A stretch of DNA of 64,000 nucleotides from Aquibaculum arenosum (GCF_029222965.1 NZ_JARHUD010000004.1:310001-374000); one strand, 5' to 3'. Positions 17,168-26,716 are shown, counted from the first letter of the stretch. The notes: a model not told the origin generated them from the sequence alone. A program made the numbers and translations.

Positions 17168-17374
17168 TCAGCGAAAGCCGATGTCGCCGTCGACCTCGTG
17201 CGTGACGTCCAGGCCCTCGATGGTGAGCACCACGCGCGCCTTCACTGTTTCCTTGCCTTCGAGCTTTCCGCTGTCGAGGCCTTCGCGCACAGCCTCCTCG
17301 ATCGCGCGCTGGGAAGTCACGCCGACCTTCTTGAGAAACTTGCGCATTTCCATGTTGAACCGATCTTCGTCCAT
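17168..17374 (-). CDS. DUF6494 family protein
   Basis: 68 residues, start ATG 17374 after AAGGAG. The opening NMEMRKFLKKVGVTSQRAIEEAV and the ending LTIEGLDVTHEVDG match the short DUF6494 proteins common in alphaproteobacteria. Predicted helix-turn-helix-like first half and beta second half; no function is known. It is convergent with the fusion gene, whose stop lies only 4 nt away, and divergent from accA. Confidence 0.78.
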   Translation of the reverse strand: MDEDRFNMEMRKFLKKVGVTSQRAIEEAVREGLDSGKLEGKETVKARVVLTIEGLDVTHEVDGDIGFR

Positions 17375-17486
17375 CTCTGCATCTCCTTGAGTTCACTGCT
17401 GCAGCGGGTTGCGCAGGGGGGGCGGACATGGCACAGGAGCGCCGGCCGCGTGCGCTGGCCATCGCATCGTGCTATTGCCGAGCATC

Positions 17487-18443
17487 ATGAAACACTATCT
17501 GGAATTCGAAAAGCCGGTCGCGGAACTCGAGAACAAGATCGAGGAACTGCGCCATCTCTCCGGCGACGACGAGCTCAACATCGCCGACGAGGTCGGGCGC
17601 ATGCAGGCGAAGGCCGAGCGGCAGCTCAAGACGCTCTATGCCAAGCTCACGCCCTGGCAAAAGTGCCTTGTCGCGCGTCACCCTGAGCGGCCCCACGTCA
17701 AGGACTACATCGAGAGCCTGGTCGAGGACTTCATGCCGCTGGCCGGCGACCGGCTCTACGGCGAGGACAAGGCCATCGTCGGCGGCTTCGGGCGCTTCAA
17801 CGGCCGCACTGTCGTGGTCATGGGGCAGGAGAAGGGCAGCGACACCAACAGCCGGGTCGCCCACAACTTCGGCATGGCGCGGCCTGAAGGCTACCGCAAG
17901 GCCCAGCGCCTGATGCAGTTGGCCCAGCGCTTCGGCGTGCCGCTGCTCACCCTGGTGGATACCGCCGGCGCCTATCCCGGCGTCGGTGCCGAGGAGCGCG
18001 GGCAGGCCGAGGCCATCGCGCGCTGCATGGATATCAGCCTGCAGCTCGACGTGCCGCTGGTCTCTGTGATCGTGGGCGAGGGCGGCTCCGGCGGGGCCAT
18101 CGCGCTGGCGACCACCGACGAGGTGCTGATGCTTGAGCACGCCATCTACTCGGTGATCTCGCCCGAGGGCTGTGCCTCGATCCTTTGGCGCTCCTCCGAG
18201 CAGGCGCAGGAGGCCGCCGAGGCGCTCAAGCTGACGGCGCAGGACCTCAAGGCCCTGGCGGTAATCGACGCCATCGTGCCCGAGCCGCTGGGCGGTGCCC
18301 ACCGCGGCCGCGAGGAAACCATTGCCGCTGTCGGCGAGGCGGTGGAAGCCGCACTCCAGCGCCTCGAAGGCCAGGACGCTGTGAGCCTGCGTCGAAACCG
18401 GCGACAGAAGTATCTCGACATGGGCCAGAAGGGACTGAGCTGA
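17487..18443 (+). CDS. accA: Acetyl-CoA carboxylase carboxyltransferase subunit alpha
   Basis: 318 residues, the usual AccA length. It pairs with AccD (not here) to move the carboxyl group from biotin to acetyl-CoA, giving malonyl-CoA for fatty acid synthesis. Recognisable blocks are [18 protein letters not shown] at the start, [34 protein letters not shown] and [12 protein letters not shown], the oxyanion/CoA loops of the crotonase fold. The ATG at 17487 is the start that gives the family's MxxYLEFEKP opening. Confidence 0.95.
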   Translation: MKHYLEFEKPVAELENKIEELRHLSGDDELNIADEVGRMQAKAERQLKTLYAKLTPWQKCLVARHPERPHVKDYIESLVEDFMPLAGDRLYGEDKAIVGGFGRFNGRTVVVMGQEKGSDTNSRVAHNFGMARPEGYRKAQRLMQLAQRFGVPLLTLVDTAGAYPGVGAEERGQAEAIARCMDISLQLDVPLVSVIVGEGGSGGAIALATTDEVLMLEHAIYSVISPEGCASILWRSSEQAQEAAEALKLTAQDLKALAVIDAIVPEPLGGAHRGREETIAAVGEAVEAALQRLEGQDAVSLRRNRRQKYLDMGQKGLS

Positions 18444-18499
18444 CCCGCAGCGGTTTGGTTGACAGCCAGCAGACCCTGGCCAATTTTCTCGCCATTCCG

Positions 18500-18559
18500 C
18501 CCACCATCAATCGGGCCACCATCAATCGGGCCACCATCAATCGGGCCATCATCAATTGG
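18500..18559. repeat. Four tandem 15-bp repeats between accA and dapD
   Basis: Unit GCCACCATCAATCGG: copies at 18500-18514 (first base changed), 18515-18529, 18530-18544 (exact) and 18545-18559 (two changes). The array ends 16 nt before the dapD ATG and includes the likely ribosome site area. It encodes nothing recognised; replication slippage here would change the dapD leader length. Confidence 0.88.
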
Positions 18560-18575
18560 GAGTGCCACCGCGGCC

Positions 18576-19436
18576 ATGCAGAACGAAGATCTGAAGCAGG
18601 CTATCGAAACCGCCTGGGACGAGCGCGATAAAGTCAGCGTGGAAACCGGTGGTGTGGTGCGCGATGCCGTGGAACTGGCGCTGGAAGGCCTGGACAGTGG
18701 GCGCTTCCGCGTTGCCGAGCGCGACGACGAGGGTAACTGGACAGTCAATCAGTGGCTGAAGAAGGCGGTGCTGCTCTCCTTCCGCCTCAATGACATGAGC
18801 CTGATCGGCGGAGGCCCGCGGGATATTGACCGCGGCGCGTCCTACTGGTTTGACAAGGTCCCCTCCAAGTTCGCAGGCTGGAGCGATGAGCACTTCCGCA
18901 AGGCCGGTTTCCGCGCCGTGCCAAACTGCACGGTGCGCCACTCGGCCTATGTGGCGCCCGGCGTGGTGCTGATGCCGAGCTTCGTCAATCTTGGCGCCTA
19001 TGTGGACAGCGGCACTATGGTGGACACCTGGGTGACTGTTGGCTCCTGCGCGCAGATCGGCAAGAACGTCCATCTCTCCGGCGGCGTGGGCATCGGCGGC
19101 GTGCTGGAGCCGCTGCAGGCCGGCCCGGTGATCATCGAGGACAACTGCTTCATCGGCGCCCGCTCCGAGGTGGTTGAAGGCGTCATCGTGCGCGAGGGCT
19201 CGGTGCTCTCCATGGGCGTGTTCATTGGCGCCTCGACCAAGATCATCGACCGCAACAGCGGCGAGGTCTTCGTCGGCGAGGTGCCGTCCTATTCCGTGGT
19301 GGTGCCGGGCACCATTCCGGGCAAGCCGCTGCCGGACGGCTCGCCGGGGCCGGGGCTCTACTGTGCGGTGATCGTCAAGCGCGTGGACGAGCGCACCCGC
19401 GCCAAGACGGCGATCAACGAACTGCTGCGGACCTGA
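18576..19436 (+). CDS. dapD: Tetrahydrodipicolinate N-succinyltransferase
   Basis: 286 residues. Transfers succinyl from succinyl-CoA to tetrahydrodipicolinate in lysine and diaminopimelate synthesis, in the cytoplasm, as a trimer. The C-terminal half is the left-handed parallel beta-helix of hexapeptide repeats ([34 protein letters not shown]) and the middle shows [18 protein letters not shown], typical of DapD. The ATG at 18576 gives the standard length; its ribosome site GGGAG is about 15 nt away, directly behind the 15-bp repeat array. The next gene, dapE, follows after 8 nt. Confidence 0.95.
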   Translation: MQNEDLKQAIETAWDERDKVSVETGGVVRDAVELALEGLDSGRFRVAERDDEGNWTVNQWLKKAVLLSFRLNDMSLIGGGPRDIDRGASYWFDKVPSKFAGWSDEHFRKAGFRAVPNCTVRHSAYVAPGVVLMPSFVNLGAYVDSGTMVDTWVTVGSCAQIGKNVHLSGGVGIGGVLEPLQAGPVIIEDNCFIGARSEVVEGVIVREGSVLSMGVFIGASTKIIDRNSGEVFVGEVPSYSVVVPGTIPGKPLPDGSPGPGLYCAVIVKRVDERTRAKTAINELLRT

Positions 19437-19444
19437 GGCCGGTC

Positions 19445-20614
19445 GTGACCGCCGCCGGCACCCATCGCCCGCTCGACCCCGTCGACATGACGCTGCGCCT
19501 CATCCGCTGTCCCAGCGTGACGCCGGCGGAGGGTGGGGCACTCGATCTGCTGCAGCAGGAACTTGAGGCCCTTGGCTTTGTCTGCACCCGCCTGCCCTTC
19601 GAGGAGGCGGGCACCGCTCCGGTGGACAATCTCTGGGCCAAGCTGGGGGAAGGTGCCCCCCATTTCTGCTTTGCCGGACACACCGACGTGGTGCCGCCCG
19701 GCGAGGCTGAGGCCTGGGAGGTGGATCCCTTCGCCGGGACGCTGCGCGAAGGACAGGTGATCGGCCGCGGGGCCGCCGACATGAAGGGCGCCATTGCCGC
19801 CTTCGTGACTGCCGTCGCCGCGCATCTTGCCCGTGTGGGCGAGGTGCCGGGCAGCATTTCGCTGCTAATCACCGGCGACGAGGAGGGTCCTTCCATCAAT
19901 GGCACCCGCAAGGTGCTTGAGTGGTTGGCCGAGCGGGGCGAGCGCATTGATGCCTGCCTGGTGGGTGAGCCGACCAATCCCCTGGAACTGGGCGACATGG
20001 TCAAGATCGGCCGGCGCGGCAGCCTCACCGGGCGTCTGACGGTCCAGGGCAAGCAGGGGCACATCGCCTACCCCCACCTGGCGGACAATCCCTGCCACCG
20101 CATCGTGCCACTGCTGCAGGCGCTGATCGCCGAGCCGCTGGATGCCGGCAGCGAGCACTTCCAGCCCTCCAGCCTGCAGATTGCCAGCATCGACGTAGGC
20201 AATCCCGCGACCAATGTCATTCCGGCTCAGGCTCGCGCCGTCTTCAACGTGCGCTTCAACGACCACTGGACGGGCGCTTCCCTGGAGGCCTGGATCCGCG
20301 AGCGCCTGGCGCAGGTGGATCAGGGCTGGGAGCTGGATGTGCGCGTCTCCGGCGAATGCTTCCTCACCCCGCCGGGGCCGCTGGCCGAGGCCGTGGCACA
20401 GGCGGTCGAGAACGAGACCGGGCGCAAGCCGGAGCTTTCCACCAGCGGCGGCACCTCCGATGCCCGCTTCATCCGCGCCTACAGCCCGGTGGTGGAGTTC
20501 GGCCTCGTCGGCCAGACCATGCACCAGGTCAACGAACGGGTGGCTGCCGGTGACATCGTTGCCCTGAGCCGCATCTACGAGCGGGTGCTGGAGCGAGTCT
20601 TCGACGCTGGGTGA
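19445..20614 (+). CDS. dapE: Succinyl-diaminopimelate desuccinylase
   Basis: 389 residues, GTG start 8 nt after dapD. A dinuclear zinc M20 hydrolase that removes succinate from N-succinyl-LL-diaminopimelate, the step two after DapD. Metal-site blocks are [35 protein letters not shown] with the catalytic Glu pair, VGEPTN, and the final His in TMHQVNE. Together with dapD it forms a lysine/cell-wall unit. Its stop (20612-20614) abuts the stop of modC on the other strand with no spacer. Confidence 0.95.
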   Translation: MTAAGTHRPLDPVDMTLRLIRCPSVTPAEGGALDLLQQELEALGFVCTRLPFEEAGTAPVDNLWAKLGEGAPHFCFAGHTDVVPPGEAEAWEVDPFAGTLREGQVIGRGAADMKGAIAAFVTAVAAHLARVGEVPGSISLLITGDEEGPSINGTRKVLEWLAERGERIDACLVGEPTNPLELGDMVKIGRRGSLTGRLTVQGKQGHIAYPHLADNPCHRIVPLLQALIAEPLDAGSEHFQPSSLQIASIDVGNPATNVIPAQARAVFNVRFNDHWTGASLEAWIRERLAQVDQGWELDVRVSGECFLTPPGPLAEAVAQAVENETGRKPELSTSGGTSDARFIRAYSPVVEFGLVGQTMHQVNERVAAGDIVALSRIYERVLERVFDAG

Positions 20615-21739
20615 TCATTCGACCATCGGGTCGTGCTCCATCAGATGAATGGCGTCGGCCAGCAGGGAAACCCGCACCGCCTCGCCCGGCGCCAAGCCAT
20701 TGCGCCGCGCCACGTGGGTCGGCAGCGCCAGGCTGATCGCGGAGGCCTGCGGCGCTTGCGTGCGCAGTTCCAGGGAGCAGGTTTCGCCCAGTTCCACCAT
20801 CTCCGCCACTGTGGCTTCCACCGGATTCTCCCGCTCGCCGCGTGAGGGACGATCGCGCCGGTGCAGTATCACGCTGCCGGGCGGGATGACCCAGCTCACT
20901 GCCTGGCCTGGCCGGAACTCCGGTCGATGGCGGGCTTCCAGCACCCGCTCCCCCCAGCGCAGCAGCGTGAAGCCCTGATCGGGGCGCTGCTCCACGATCT
21001 CGCCGCTGTAGAGGTTACGCAGATCCACCAGCCGGGCCACGGCAGCACTGTTGGGGCGGGTCAGAACCTCGCGGGGAGGCCCCTCCTGCAGGCTGCGGCC
21101 CTGGTGGAGGATGACCATGCGATCGGCCAACGCCGCGGCCTCTTCCAGGTCGTGGGTGACCAGAACGATGGGAATGCCCAGCAAGCGTCGAAGCTGTGCC
21201 AGTTCGCGCTGCAGCTTGCGTCGGGTGACCTGATCCACGGCGGAAAAGGGCTCGTCCAGCAGCAGAACCCGCGGCTCGCGGGCCAGCGCGCGGGCAAGGG
21301 CCACGCGCTGCTGCTGCCCACCGGAGAGTGCTCCCGGGGGGCGATGCTCCAGCCCTGCGAGATGCACCATGGCCAGCAGTTGTTCGGCGCGTGCACGCCG
21401 CTCGCTCCGAGGCAGGTGGCCCAGCGCCGCCGCTACGTTGTCCCGGGCACTGAGATGCGGGAAAAGCGCGTAGTGCTGGAACACGAGGCCGCAACGCCGC
21501 TCCTGCGGACTGCGAAAGAGGCGCTGCGCGCTGTCGAACCAGGTTTCGCCGTTGACCGCGATCCAGCCACCGGCGGCGCGGTACAGACCAGCCAGGCAGC
21601 GCAGCAGCGTGGACTTGCCGCTGCCCGAGGGGCCGACCAGGGCCACCAGTTCGCCCGGCGCCGCCGAGAGCTCCGCCTGCAGGGGGATGGGGCGGCGCTG
21701 ATTGAGCTGCGCGCGCAGACCCTCGCCACCCTCAGCCAC
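20615..21739 (-). CDS. modC: Molybdate ABC transporter ATP-binding protein
   Basis: 374 residues. Walker A is VGPSGSGKST, the signature LSGGQQQRVALARAL, Walker B LLLDEPFSAVD, H-loop VTHD. The C-terminal 120 residues carry a MOP-like regulatory segment (VEATVAEMVELGETCSLELR). The start is GTG 21739, with AAGGA five bases before it, overlapping the modB stop by 8 nt; the frame open to 21868 lies inside modB. Third gene of modA-modB-modC. A sulfate or tungstate transporter is the alternative, but the operator and the binding protein favour molybdate. Confidence 0.87.
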   Translation of the reverse strand: MAEGGEGLRAQLNQRRPIPLQAELSAAPGELVALVGPSGSGKSTLLRCLAGLYRAAGGWIAVNGETWFDSAQRLFRSPQERRCGLVFQHYALFPHLSARDNVAAALGHLPRSERRARAEQLLAMVHLAGLEHRPPGALSGGQQQRVALARALAREPRVLLLDEPFSAVDQVTRRKLQRELAQLRRLLGIPIVLVTHDLEEAAALADRMVILHQGRSLQEGPPREVLTRPNSAAVARLVDLRNLYSGEIVEQRPDQGFTLLRWGERVLEARHRPEFRPGQAVSWVIPPGSVILHRRDRPSRGERENPVEATVAEMVELGETCSLELRTQAPQASAISLALPTHVARRNGLAPGEAVRVSLLADAIHLMEHDPMVE

Positions 21740-22400
21740 GTCCTTGCCCCACCCGGCCGCTGAGGCCATGCACCAGGGCGATGGCCGCGAGCGAGAAGCC
21801 CAGCAGCGTGGCGGCCATGATGGCTGCTGCCGGCTCATCGAAGGCCTGCACCCGGTCGTAGATGGCAATGGCGATGGTGCGCGTTTCGCCCGGAATGTTG
21901 CCGCCGACCATCAGCACCACGCCGAACTCCCCCAGGGTGTGGGCGAATGTCAGCACCAGGGCGGAGAGGATGCCGGGCCAGGCCAGCGGCAGTTCGATGC
22001 GCAGGAAGGTTTTCCAGGCGCTCATGCCGCTGCACCAAGCCGCCTCGCGCACCTCGCGGCTTACGGCTTCGAAGCCGCGCTGCATCGGCTGCACGGCAAA
22101 GGGAATGTTGAAGATGATCGAGGCGAGCAGCAGGCCTTCGAAGGTGAAGACCAACGACCCGCCGAAGACTGCCTCATAGGCGCGCCCCAACCAGGTGCCA
22201 CTGCCGAACGCGCTCAGCAGGTAGAAGCCCAGCACCGTAGGCGGCAGCAGCAAAGGCAGGGCGATCAACGCCTGCACCAGCGACTGACCCGGGAAGCGAT
22301 GCCAGGCCAGTGCCCGGGCCGCCAGCAGCGCAAGCGGCAGCAGGACCAGTGTGGTCCAAGCTGCGAGTTCCAGGGAGAGGCTGAAGGCCTGCCAATCCAA
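21732..22400 (-). CDS. modB: Molybdate ABC transporter permease
   Basis: 222 residues with five to six transmembrane helices. The EAA loop is visible in REVREAAWCSGMSAWKTF, the contact with the ATPase, and the family pattern LLPPTVLGFYLL and LGEFGVVLMVGGN is that of ModB/CysT-type permeases. The gene lies 5 nt behind modA and overlaps modC. It forms the membrane channel for oxyanion uptake. Confidence 0.9.
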   Translation of the reverse strand: MDWQAFSLSLELAAWTTLVLLPLALLAARALAWHRFPGQSLVQALIALPLLLPPTVLGFYLLSAFGSGTWLGRAYEAVFGGSLVFTFEGLLLASIIFNIPFAVQPMQRGFEAVSREVREAAWCSGMSAWKTFLRIELPLAWPGILSALVLTFAHTLGEFGVVLMVGGNIPGETRTIAIAIYDRVQAFDEPAAAIMAATLLGFSLAAIALVHGLSGRVGQGRG

Positions 22401-22405
22401 GCCGG

Positions 22406-23197
22406 CTACTCCACAGCGTCGGGCAGAGCGAAGCCATAGCGGTCGAGCAGATCACGCGCCTCTTCTGTCTGCAGATAGTCGTAGAAGGCTTCGGCAACCG
22501 CGCCGGCCTTGCGGGTCAGCACCATGCGCTGGCGCAAGGGGCTGTGCAGCGTTTCGTCGATCAAGGCATAGTCGCCGCGGCCTTCCATGGTGGGCGCCAG
22601 CACCAGGGAGTAGGCGACCAGGCCGCCCTGCGCTGCGCCGGTGAGCGCGAACTGCGCGGCCTGGGAGACGTTCTCGCCCAGGACGAGCGTGGGCTGCAGC
22701 GCCTCCCACACGCCGCTTGCCTCCAGGGCCTCGCGGGCGGCCCGACCATAGGGGGCGTGTTCGGGGTTGGCGATCGCCAGTCGGGTCAAGTGCCCTGCCG
22801 CAACGGCTTCCCCCAGGTCTTCCAGCCTCAGGTCATCCACCGCGCCGTCCTCGAACAGGGGCGAGCCGGCTGGCAGCAACAGAACCAGCCGCCCCTGAGC
22901 ATAGAGCGCACCGTCATCACGTGTGTGGTCGCCCTCGACCAGGCGTTCCACATAAGCTTCGTCAGCCGAGAGGAAGAGTTCGAAGGGAGCGCCATTGGCG
23001 ATCTGGCGCGTGAGATTGCCGGAAGACCCGAACACCAGGCGCAGCGGCTCTCCGCTGTCGCGCTCGAAAGCCTCGGCCAGTTCGCTCAGCGCAAACTGCA
23101 GGTCCGAGGCCGCAGCAACCAAGGCCTGCGCCATCGCGGTGCGCCAGGGCAGGAGCGCAAGAGCGGCGACAATGACCATAGGCAACAGTCGGTGCAT
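22406..23197 (-). CDS. modA: Molybdate-binding periplasmic protein
   Basis: 263 residues. A signal peptide (MHRLLPMVIVAALALLPW...AMAQ) leads into LVAAASDLQFALSELAEAFE and VFGSSGNLTRQIANGAPFELFLSADEAYVERL, the typical ModA substrate-site blocks with S/T ligands for the oxyanion. The ATG at 23197 follows GGGGGAG; the frame open to 23614 covers the neighbouring promoter region and gene. First gene of the operon; a ModE-like operator lies 15 nt upstream. Confidence 0.9.
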   Translation of the reverse strand: MHRLLPMVIVAALALLPWRTAMAQALVAAASDLQFALSELAEAFERDSGEPLRLVFGSSGNLTRQIANGAPFELFLSADEAYVERLVEGDHTRDDGALYAQGRLVLLLPAGSPLFEDGAVDDLRLEDLGEAVAAGHLTRLAIANPEHAPYGRAAREALEASGVWEALQPTLVLGENVSQAAQFALTGAAQGGLVAYSLVLAPTMEGRGDYALIDETLHSPLRQRMVLTRKAGAVAEAFYDYLQTEEARDLLDRYGFALPDAVE

Positions 23198-23211
23198 GGG
23201 AGCTCCCCCGT

Positions 23212-23235
23212 CGTTATGTTCCGGAGGATATAACG
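23212..23235 (-). promoter_or_regulatory. ModE-type molybdate operator
   Basis: Read towards modA: CGTTATAT - 8 nt - ACATAACG. The arms and the 8-nt spacing equal the E. coli modA operator as I remember it (CGTTATAT...ACATAACG). It ends 15 nt before the modA ATG, so molybdate-bound ModE would block transcription. No modE gene is in the window. Confidence 0.72.
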
Positions 23236-23395
23236 AGGCGCGCCACGGCGGAAGGGTGTTCTCGGCAAAAAGCGTGGAACGGGCTGAGCAGACAGTATCT
23301 TGCGGCCCAGGGGCTGCGCAAACTAGCCTAGCGTGTGGCGGCATGGCCCAACGAGGGGTCAGATCGCAAGCTCTCAACAACAGGATAAGATCATC

Positions 23396-24961
23396 ATGGC
23401 CGACAGCTTCTCCCACCAGCAGACCGTAACCAAGCCCGCTGTTGTGAGCGCGGGCGGCATCGTTGCGGCCCAAAATCGCCTGGCGGCGCAGGCCGGAGCG
23501 GCCGCGCTCGCAGGGGGCGGGAATGCGGTGGATGCGGCAGTTGCGACGGCCTTTGCCATCGGCGTGGTCGAGCCCTGGATGAGCGGAGTCGGCGGCGGTG
23601 GCCTGTTGCTGCATCGCGATGCGGCCAGCGGCCGGGTGCGAGCCTGGGATTTCGGCATGCGCACGCCCAAGGCGCTCGACCCGGCCGGCTACCCCGTGGT
23701 CGAGGGCGAGGACGCCGACCTGTTTGGCTGGCCCCTGGTCAAGGACTCGCGCAACCTGCGCGGCGGCACGGCCATCGCGGTGCCGGGGCAGGTAGCCGGC
23801 ATGGCCGCGGTGCTACAGGCTTTGGGCACGCTCTCCTGGGAGGCCGCCCTGGCGCCCGCAATCCTGCTGGCGGAGCGGGGCGTGCCATTGGACTGGTTCT
23901 CCCTGCTGCAGATTGCCCAGCACAGCGGGGATCTGGCGCAGAATGAGGCCAGCGCAGCGCTCTATCTGCGCGACGGCCACCCCCCGGCCCAGCTCCAGCC
24001 GGCGGTCTGCCTGCCCAACTCCAAGCTACGCGAAACGCTGCAGCATCTGGCAAAGGCCGGGGCGCGGGATTTCTACGAAGGCGAACTGGCTGCGCGCATC
24101 GTGGCCGATGTCCAGGCGGCGGGAGGCTGCCTCAGCGCCGAGGACCTGCGCGGCTATCAGGCGCGCGAAGTCGAGCCGCTCACGGTCTCCCGCGGCCAGG
24201 CGGCGCTGCACGTGCTGCCGGAACTGAACGGCGGACCCACGCTGGCGCGTGCTGTGACGCGGCTGGGCGAGAGCTGGACCGGCGGAGCGCCGGACGGGGC
24301 CTTCTACCTCGCGGTTGCCGAGGCGCTGCGTGAGGCCTTCGCCCACCGCCTGTCGCACCTGGGCGACGTGGACGGGGCGCGCGGCCCCTCCTGCACCACG
24401 CACATCTCAGTGGTGGATCGCGCCGGCAACATGGTGACGCTGACCCAGACCCTGCTTTCGGTCTTCGGCTCGAAGGTGACGCTGCCGTCCAGCGGCATCC
24501 TGATGAACAACGGCATCAACTGGTTCGATCCGCGACCGGGCCGGCCCAACTCGCTGGGACCGGACAAGCGTACGCTCTCCAACTATGTGCCGGTGCTCGG
24601 CGTGACCCCGGAGCGGAGCTTTGCCATCGGCGCCTCGGGCGGGCGCAAGATCATCCCGGCCATGACCCAACTCGGCCTGATGCTGGGTGTGGGCGGAATG
24701 ACCTTGGAAGAGGCCCTGCATCAGCCACGCATCGATGTCAGTGGCCCGGACCTGGTGACCGTCGATCCGCGGCTCGACCCCTCGATCCGTTCGGCCCTGG
24801 CGGCAGTACATCCGGTGCAGACGGGCGCGGCGGGCTTCGCACCCAACAACTATGCCACCGCGCTGGCGGTGCTGCGCGAGCAGGGGCGCAACCACGGCGC
24901 TGTGGAGCCGTTGCATCCCTGGGCGGAAGCGGTGTCGGAGGACGAGGTGCCCTCGGCCTGA
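23396..24961 (+). CDS. Gamma-glutamyltransferase family protein
   Basis: 521 residues. An N-terminal nucleophile hydrolase that would self-cleave before the threonine in SCTTHISVVD (Thr of the TTHxS motif). The large-subunit part has GGNAVDAAVATAFAIGVVEP and GVGGGGLLL; the small-subunit part has NNGINWFDPRPGRPNSL, LSNYVPVLGV and GGRKIIPAMTQ. There is no signal peptide, so unlike classic GGT it is cytoplasmic, closer to oxamate amidohydrolase-type relatives. The ATG at 23396 is the start; the frame open to 23333 adds unrelated residues. It is divergent from modA. Confidence 0.85.
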   Translation: MADSFSHQQTVTKPAVVSAGGIVAAQNRLAAQAGAAALAGGGNAVDAAVATAFAIGVVEPWMSGVGGGGLLLHRDAASGRVRAWDFGMRTPKALDPAGYPVVEGEDADLFGWPLVKDSRNLRGGTAIAVPGQVAGMAAVLQALGTLSWEAALAPAILLAERGVPLDWFSLLQIAQHSGDLAQNEASAALYLRDGHPPAQLQPAVCLPNSKLRETLQHLAKAGARDFYEGELAARIVADVQAAGGCLSAEDLRGYQAREVEPLTVSRGQAALHVLPELNGGPTLARAVTRLGESWTGGAPDGAFYLAVAEALREAFAHRLSHLGDVDGARGPSCTTHISVVDRAGNMVTLTQTLLSVFGSKVTLPSSGILMNNGINWFDPRPGRPNSLGPDKRTLSNYVPVLGVTPERSFAIGASGGRKIIPAMTQLGLMLGVGGMTLEEALHQPRIDVSGPDLVTVDPRLDPSIRSALAAVHPVQTGAAGFAPNNYATALAVLREQGRNHGAVEPLHPWAEAVSEDEVPSA

Positions 24962-24982
24962 CGGCGGGTACTACAGCCGGGT

Positions 24983-25285
24983 CTACAGAAGATATCGCAA
25001 CAGCGCGACTGTACCGGCGCCGGCCAGCAGGCTGAACAGCAGTGGTATCTTGAGCGCGGCGGTTCCCACCACCGCCAGTGCGCCGGCCCAGGTGGGCGGC
25101 CCGCCGCTCAGCACCGGCGGGGTGACCAGGGCGATGAACATGGCGCCCGGCAGGTGGTGCAGGAAACCGTCCAGGAAGCGGCTGCGCGGCAGGCGCTGCA
25201 CCAGGAAAAAGCCCGAAGCGCGCACGGCGTAGGTGGCCAAGGCCATGCCGAGAATGGCGAGCAGTGCCATGCTATCGACGTCCAT
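24983..25285 (-). CDS. azlD: AzlD-family branched-chain amino acid exporter subunit
   Basis: 100 residues with three to four hydrophobic helices; ALATYAVRASGFFLVQRLP and FLHHLPGAMFIALVTPPVL are AzlD signatures. AzlC and AzlD together export branched-chain amino acids and azaleucine in Bacillus. The ATG at 25285 follows GGGAG and overlaps the upstream azlC stop by 14 nt; an ATG five codons later is also possible. Confidence 0.82.
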   Translation of the reverse strand: MDVDSMALLAILGMALATYAVRASGFFLVQRLPRSRFLDGFLHHLPGAMFIALVTPPVLSGGPPTWAGALAVVGTAALKIPLLFSLLAGAGTVALLRYLL

Positions 25286-26003
25286 CGAGCAACGCTCCCG
25301 TGGTTGCGCCGGCCAGTGCACCGACCAGCAGATAGGAAGCGCCCGGCAGGAAATGCCAGGCGAGCAAGGAGGCGCCGGCGGCCATGGCCCAGGGTGCGAT
25401 GCTGCGGTGGCGCTCGAAGAGCGGCACCAGCATGGCCAGGAAGCAGGCAGCGACCAGGAAATCCAGGCCCCAGGCCTCGGGATCCTCCAGCAGGTGCCCG
25501 AAGGCGAAGCCGAAGCCGGTGGAGGCGATCCAGATAAGCCAGAGCAGGAAGCCGGCGCCGACGAAGTAGGCCGCATCGCGCTTGCCGCGGCGAATCTCGC
25601 CGAGACTGAGCGCGAAGTTCATGTCGACCAGCAGCAGCAGGCTACCGTAGGCCGTTGCCGGAGGCAGGGGCGCTAGCCAGGGGCGCAGCGCCGCCGCCAT
25701 CATCATGAACCGCAGGTTGACGAAGGCCGCGCCCAAGGAAAGCAGGATGATCGAGGGCGGATCGGCCCAGAGCTCCAGAGCCAGAAGCTGCGAAGCACCG
25801 GCGAAGACCAGGCCGCTCATCAGCAGCGATTCGAGTGCGCTCAGGCCGCGCTGATCTGCCAGGAACCCAAAAAGGGCGCCGAAGGTGGCCGCGCCCATGC
25901 CCAGGGGCAGGGCGGCGAGGAAACCGTGACGGAAACCCACCAGCGTGAAGATGACCTCGCTCGGCAGGTCGCCAGCTCGGCGGGCGCGCCCGACACTGCT
26001 CAT
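25272..26003 (-). CDS. azlC: AzlC-family amino acid exporter subunit, copy 2
   Basis: 243 residues, six to seven transmembrane helices. GFRHGFLAALPLGMGAATFGALFG, LVFAGASQLLALELW and FVNLRFMMMAAALRPWL are AzlC blocks. The start overlaps the upstream azlC copy (ATGA). The two copies share the same domain order and many identical positions (for example the NLRxMMM and AYGSLxxxxDxNxA motifs), so they look like an old tandem duplication. Confidence 0.87.
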   Translation of the reverse strand: MSSVGRARRAGDLPSEVIFTLVGFRHGFLAALPLGMGAATFGALFGFLADQRGLSALESLLMSGLVFAGASQLLALELWADPPSIILLSLGAAFVNLRFMMMAAALRPWLAPLPPATAYGSLLLLVDMNFALSLGEIRRGKRDAAYFVGAGFLLWLIWIASTGFGFAFGHLLEDPEAWGLDFLVAACFLAMLVPLFERHRSIAPWAMAAGASLLAWHFLPGASYLLVGALAGATTGALLDGRR

Positions 26004-26716
26004 GAGCGCACCTCGATAGACGGCTCACCGTGCTTGCCGAGCAACGCCCCCAGCAGACTGCCCGCCAGACCGCCGGCCACGAGGTACCAGGTGCCCGGCA
26101 GCAGGTCGTAGAGCAGCCAGGCGGTGAGCCCGGCCGCGAGCCAGGGCAGCAGGTTACGGCCGGGACCTTCCCACATGGGAATCAGCAGCGCCAGGAAGAC
26201 CGCCACCGCCACGAAGTCCAGGCCCCAGACTTCGGGGGCGGACACCAAGCCACCGAAGATCCGGCCCAGTGCGCCGGAGAGCAACCAGAAGCTCCAGAGC
26301 GCCAGGCCGGTGCCGAGATAGAAGGCGGCGTCGCGATTGCCTCGGCGCATCTCAGCCACGCCCACGGCCCAGTTCTCATCAGCGGTGAAGAAGAGGCTGC
26401 CATAGGCCTTGAGCGGGCCGACCGGCGCCAGCCAAGGGCGCAGCACTGCGGTCATCATCATGTAGCGGAGGTTGATGACGCCGACCGCCACCGTTAGGGC
26501 CAGAACCGGCACCGGCTCCTGCCATATCTCCAAGGCCAGCATCTGCGCGGCCCCGGCAAAGACGAGGGCCGACATCAGCATTGTTTCCGCCAGGCTCAGG
26601 CCCTTCTGGCCGGCCACCAGGCCGTAGACCAGGCCGAAGACCGACACTCCAACCGCGATTGGCAGCGTTCGCAGATACCCCTGGCGCAGGCCGTTGAACG
26701 TGAAGACGACGGTCAT
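26000..26716 (-). CDS. azlC: AzlC-family amino acid exporter subunit, copy 1
   Basis: 238 residues from ATG 26716, which follows GGGGAG; the frame open to 26782 is not supported. Multi-helix membrane protein with FNGLRQGYLRTLPIAVGVSVFG, LVFAGAAQMLALEIW, INLRYMMMTAVLRPWL and FFTADENWAV. First gene of azlC-azlC-azlD. If the two AzlC proteins share a single AzlD, the unit may form two export systems or a hetero-complex; the substrates are inferred from the family. Confidence 0.87.
   Translation of the reverse strand: MTVVFTFNGLRQGYLRTLPIAVGVSVFGLVYGLVAGQKGLSLAETMLMSALVFAGAAQMLALEIWQEPVPVLALTVAVGVINLRYMMMTAVLRPWLAPVGPLKAYGSLFFTADENWAVGVAEMRRGNRDAAFYLGTGLALWSFWLLSGALGRIFGGLVSAPEVWGLDFVAVAVFLALLIPMWEGPGRNLLPWLAAGLTAWLLYDLLPGTWYLVAGGLAGSLLGALLGKHGEPSIEVRS

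Noticed and set aside
18500-18559. 15-bp tandem repeats as a CRISPR array
   Set aside because: Units are contiguous, with no unique spacers, and no cas gene is present.
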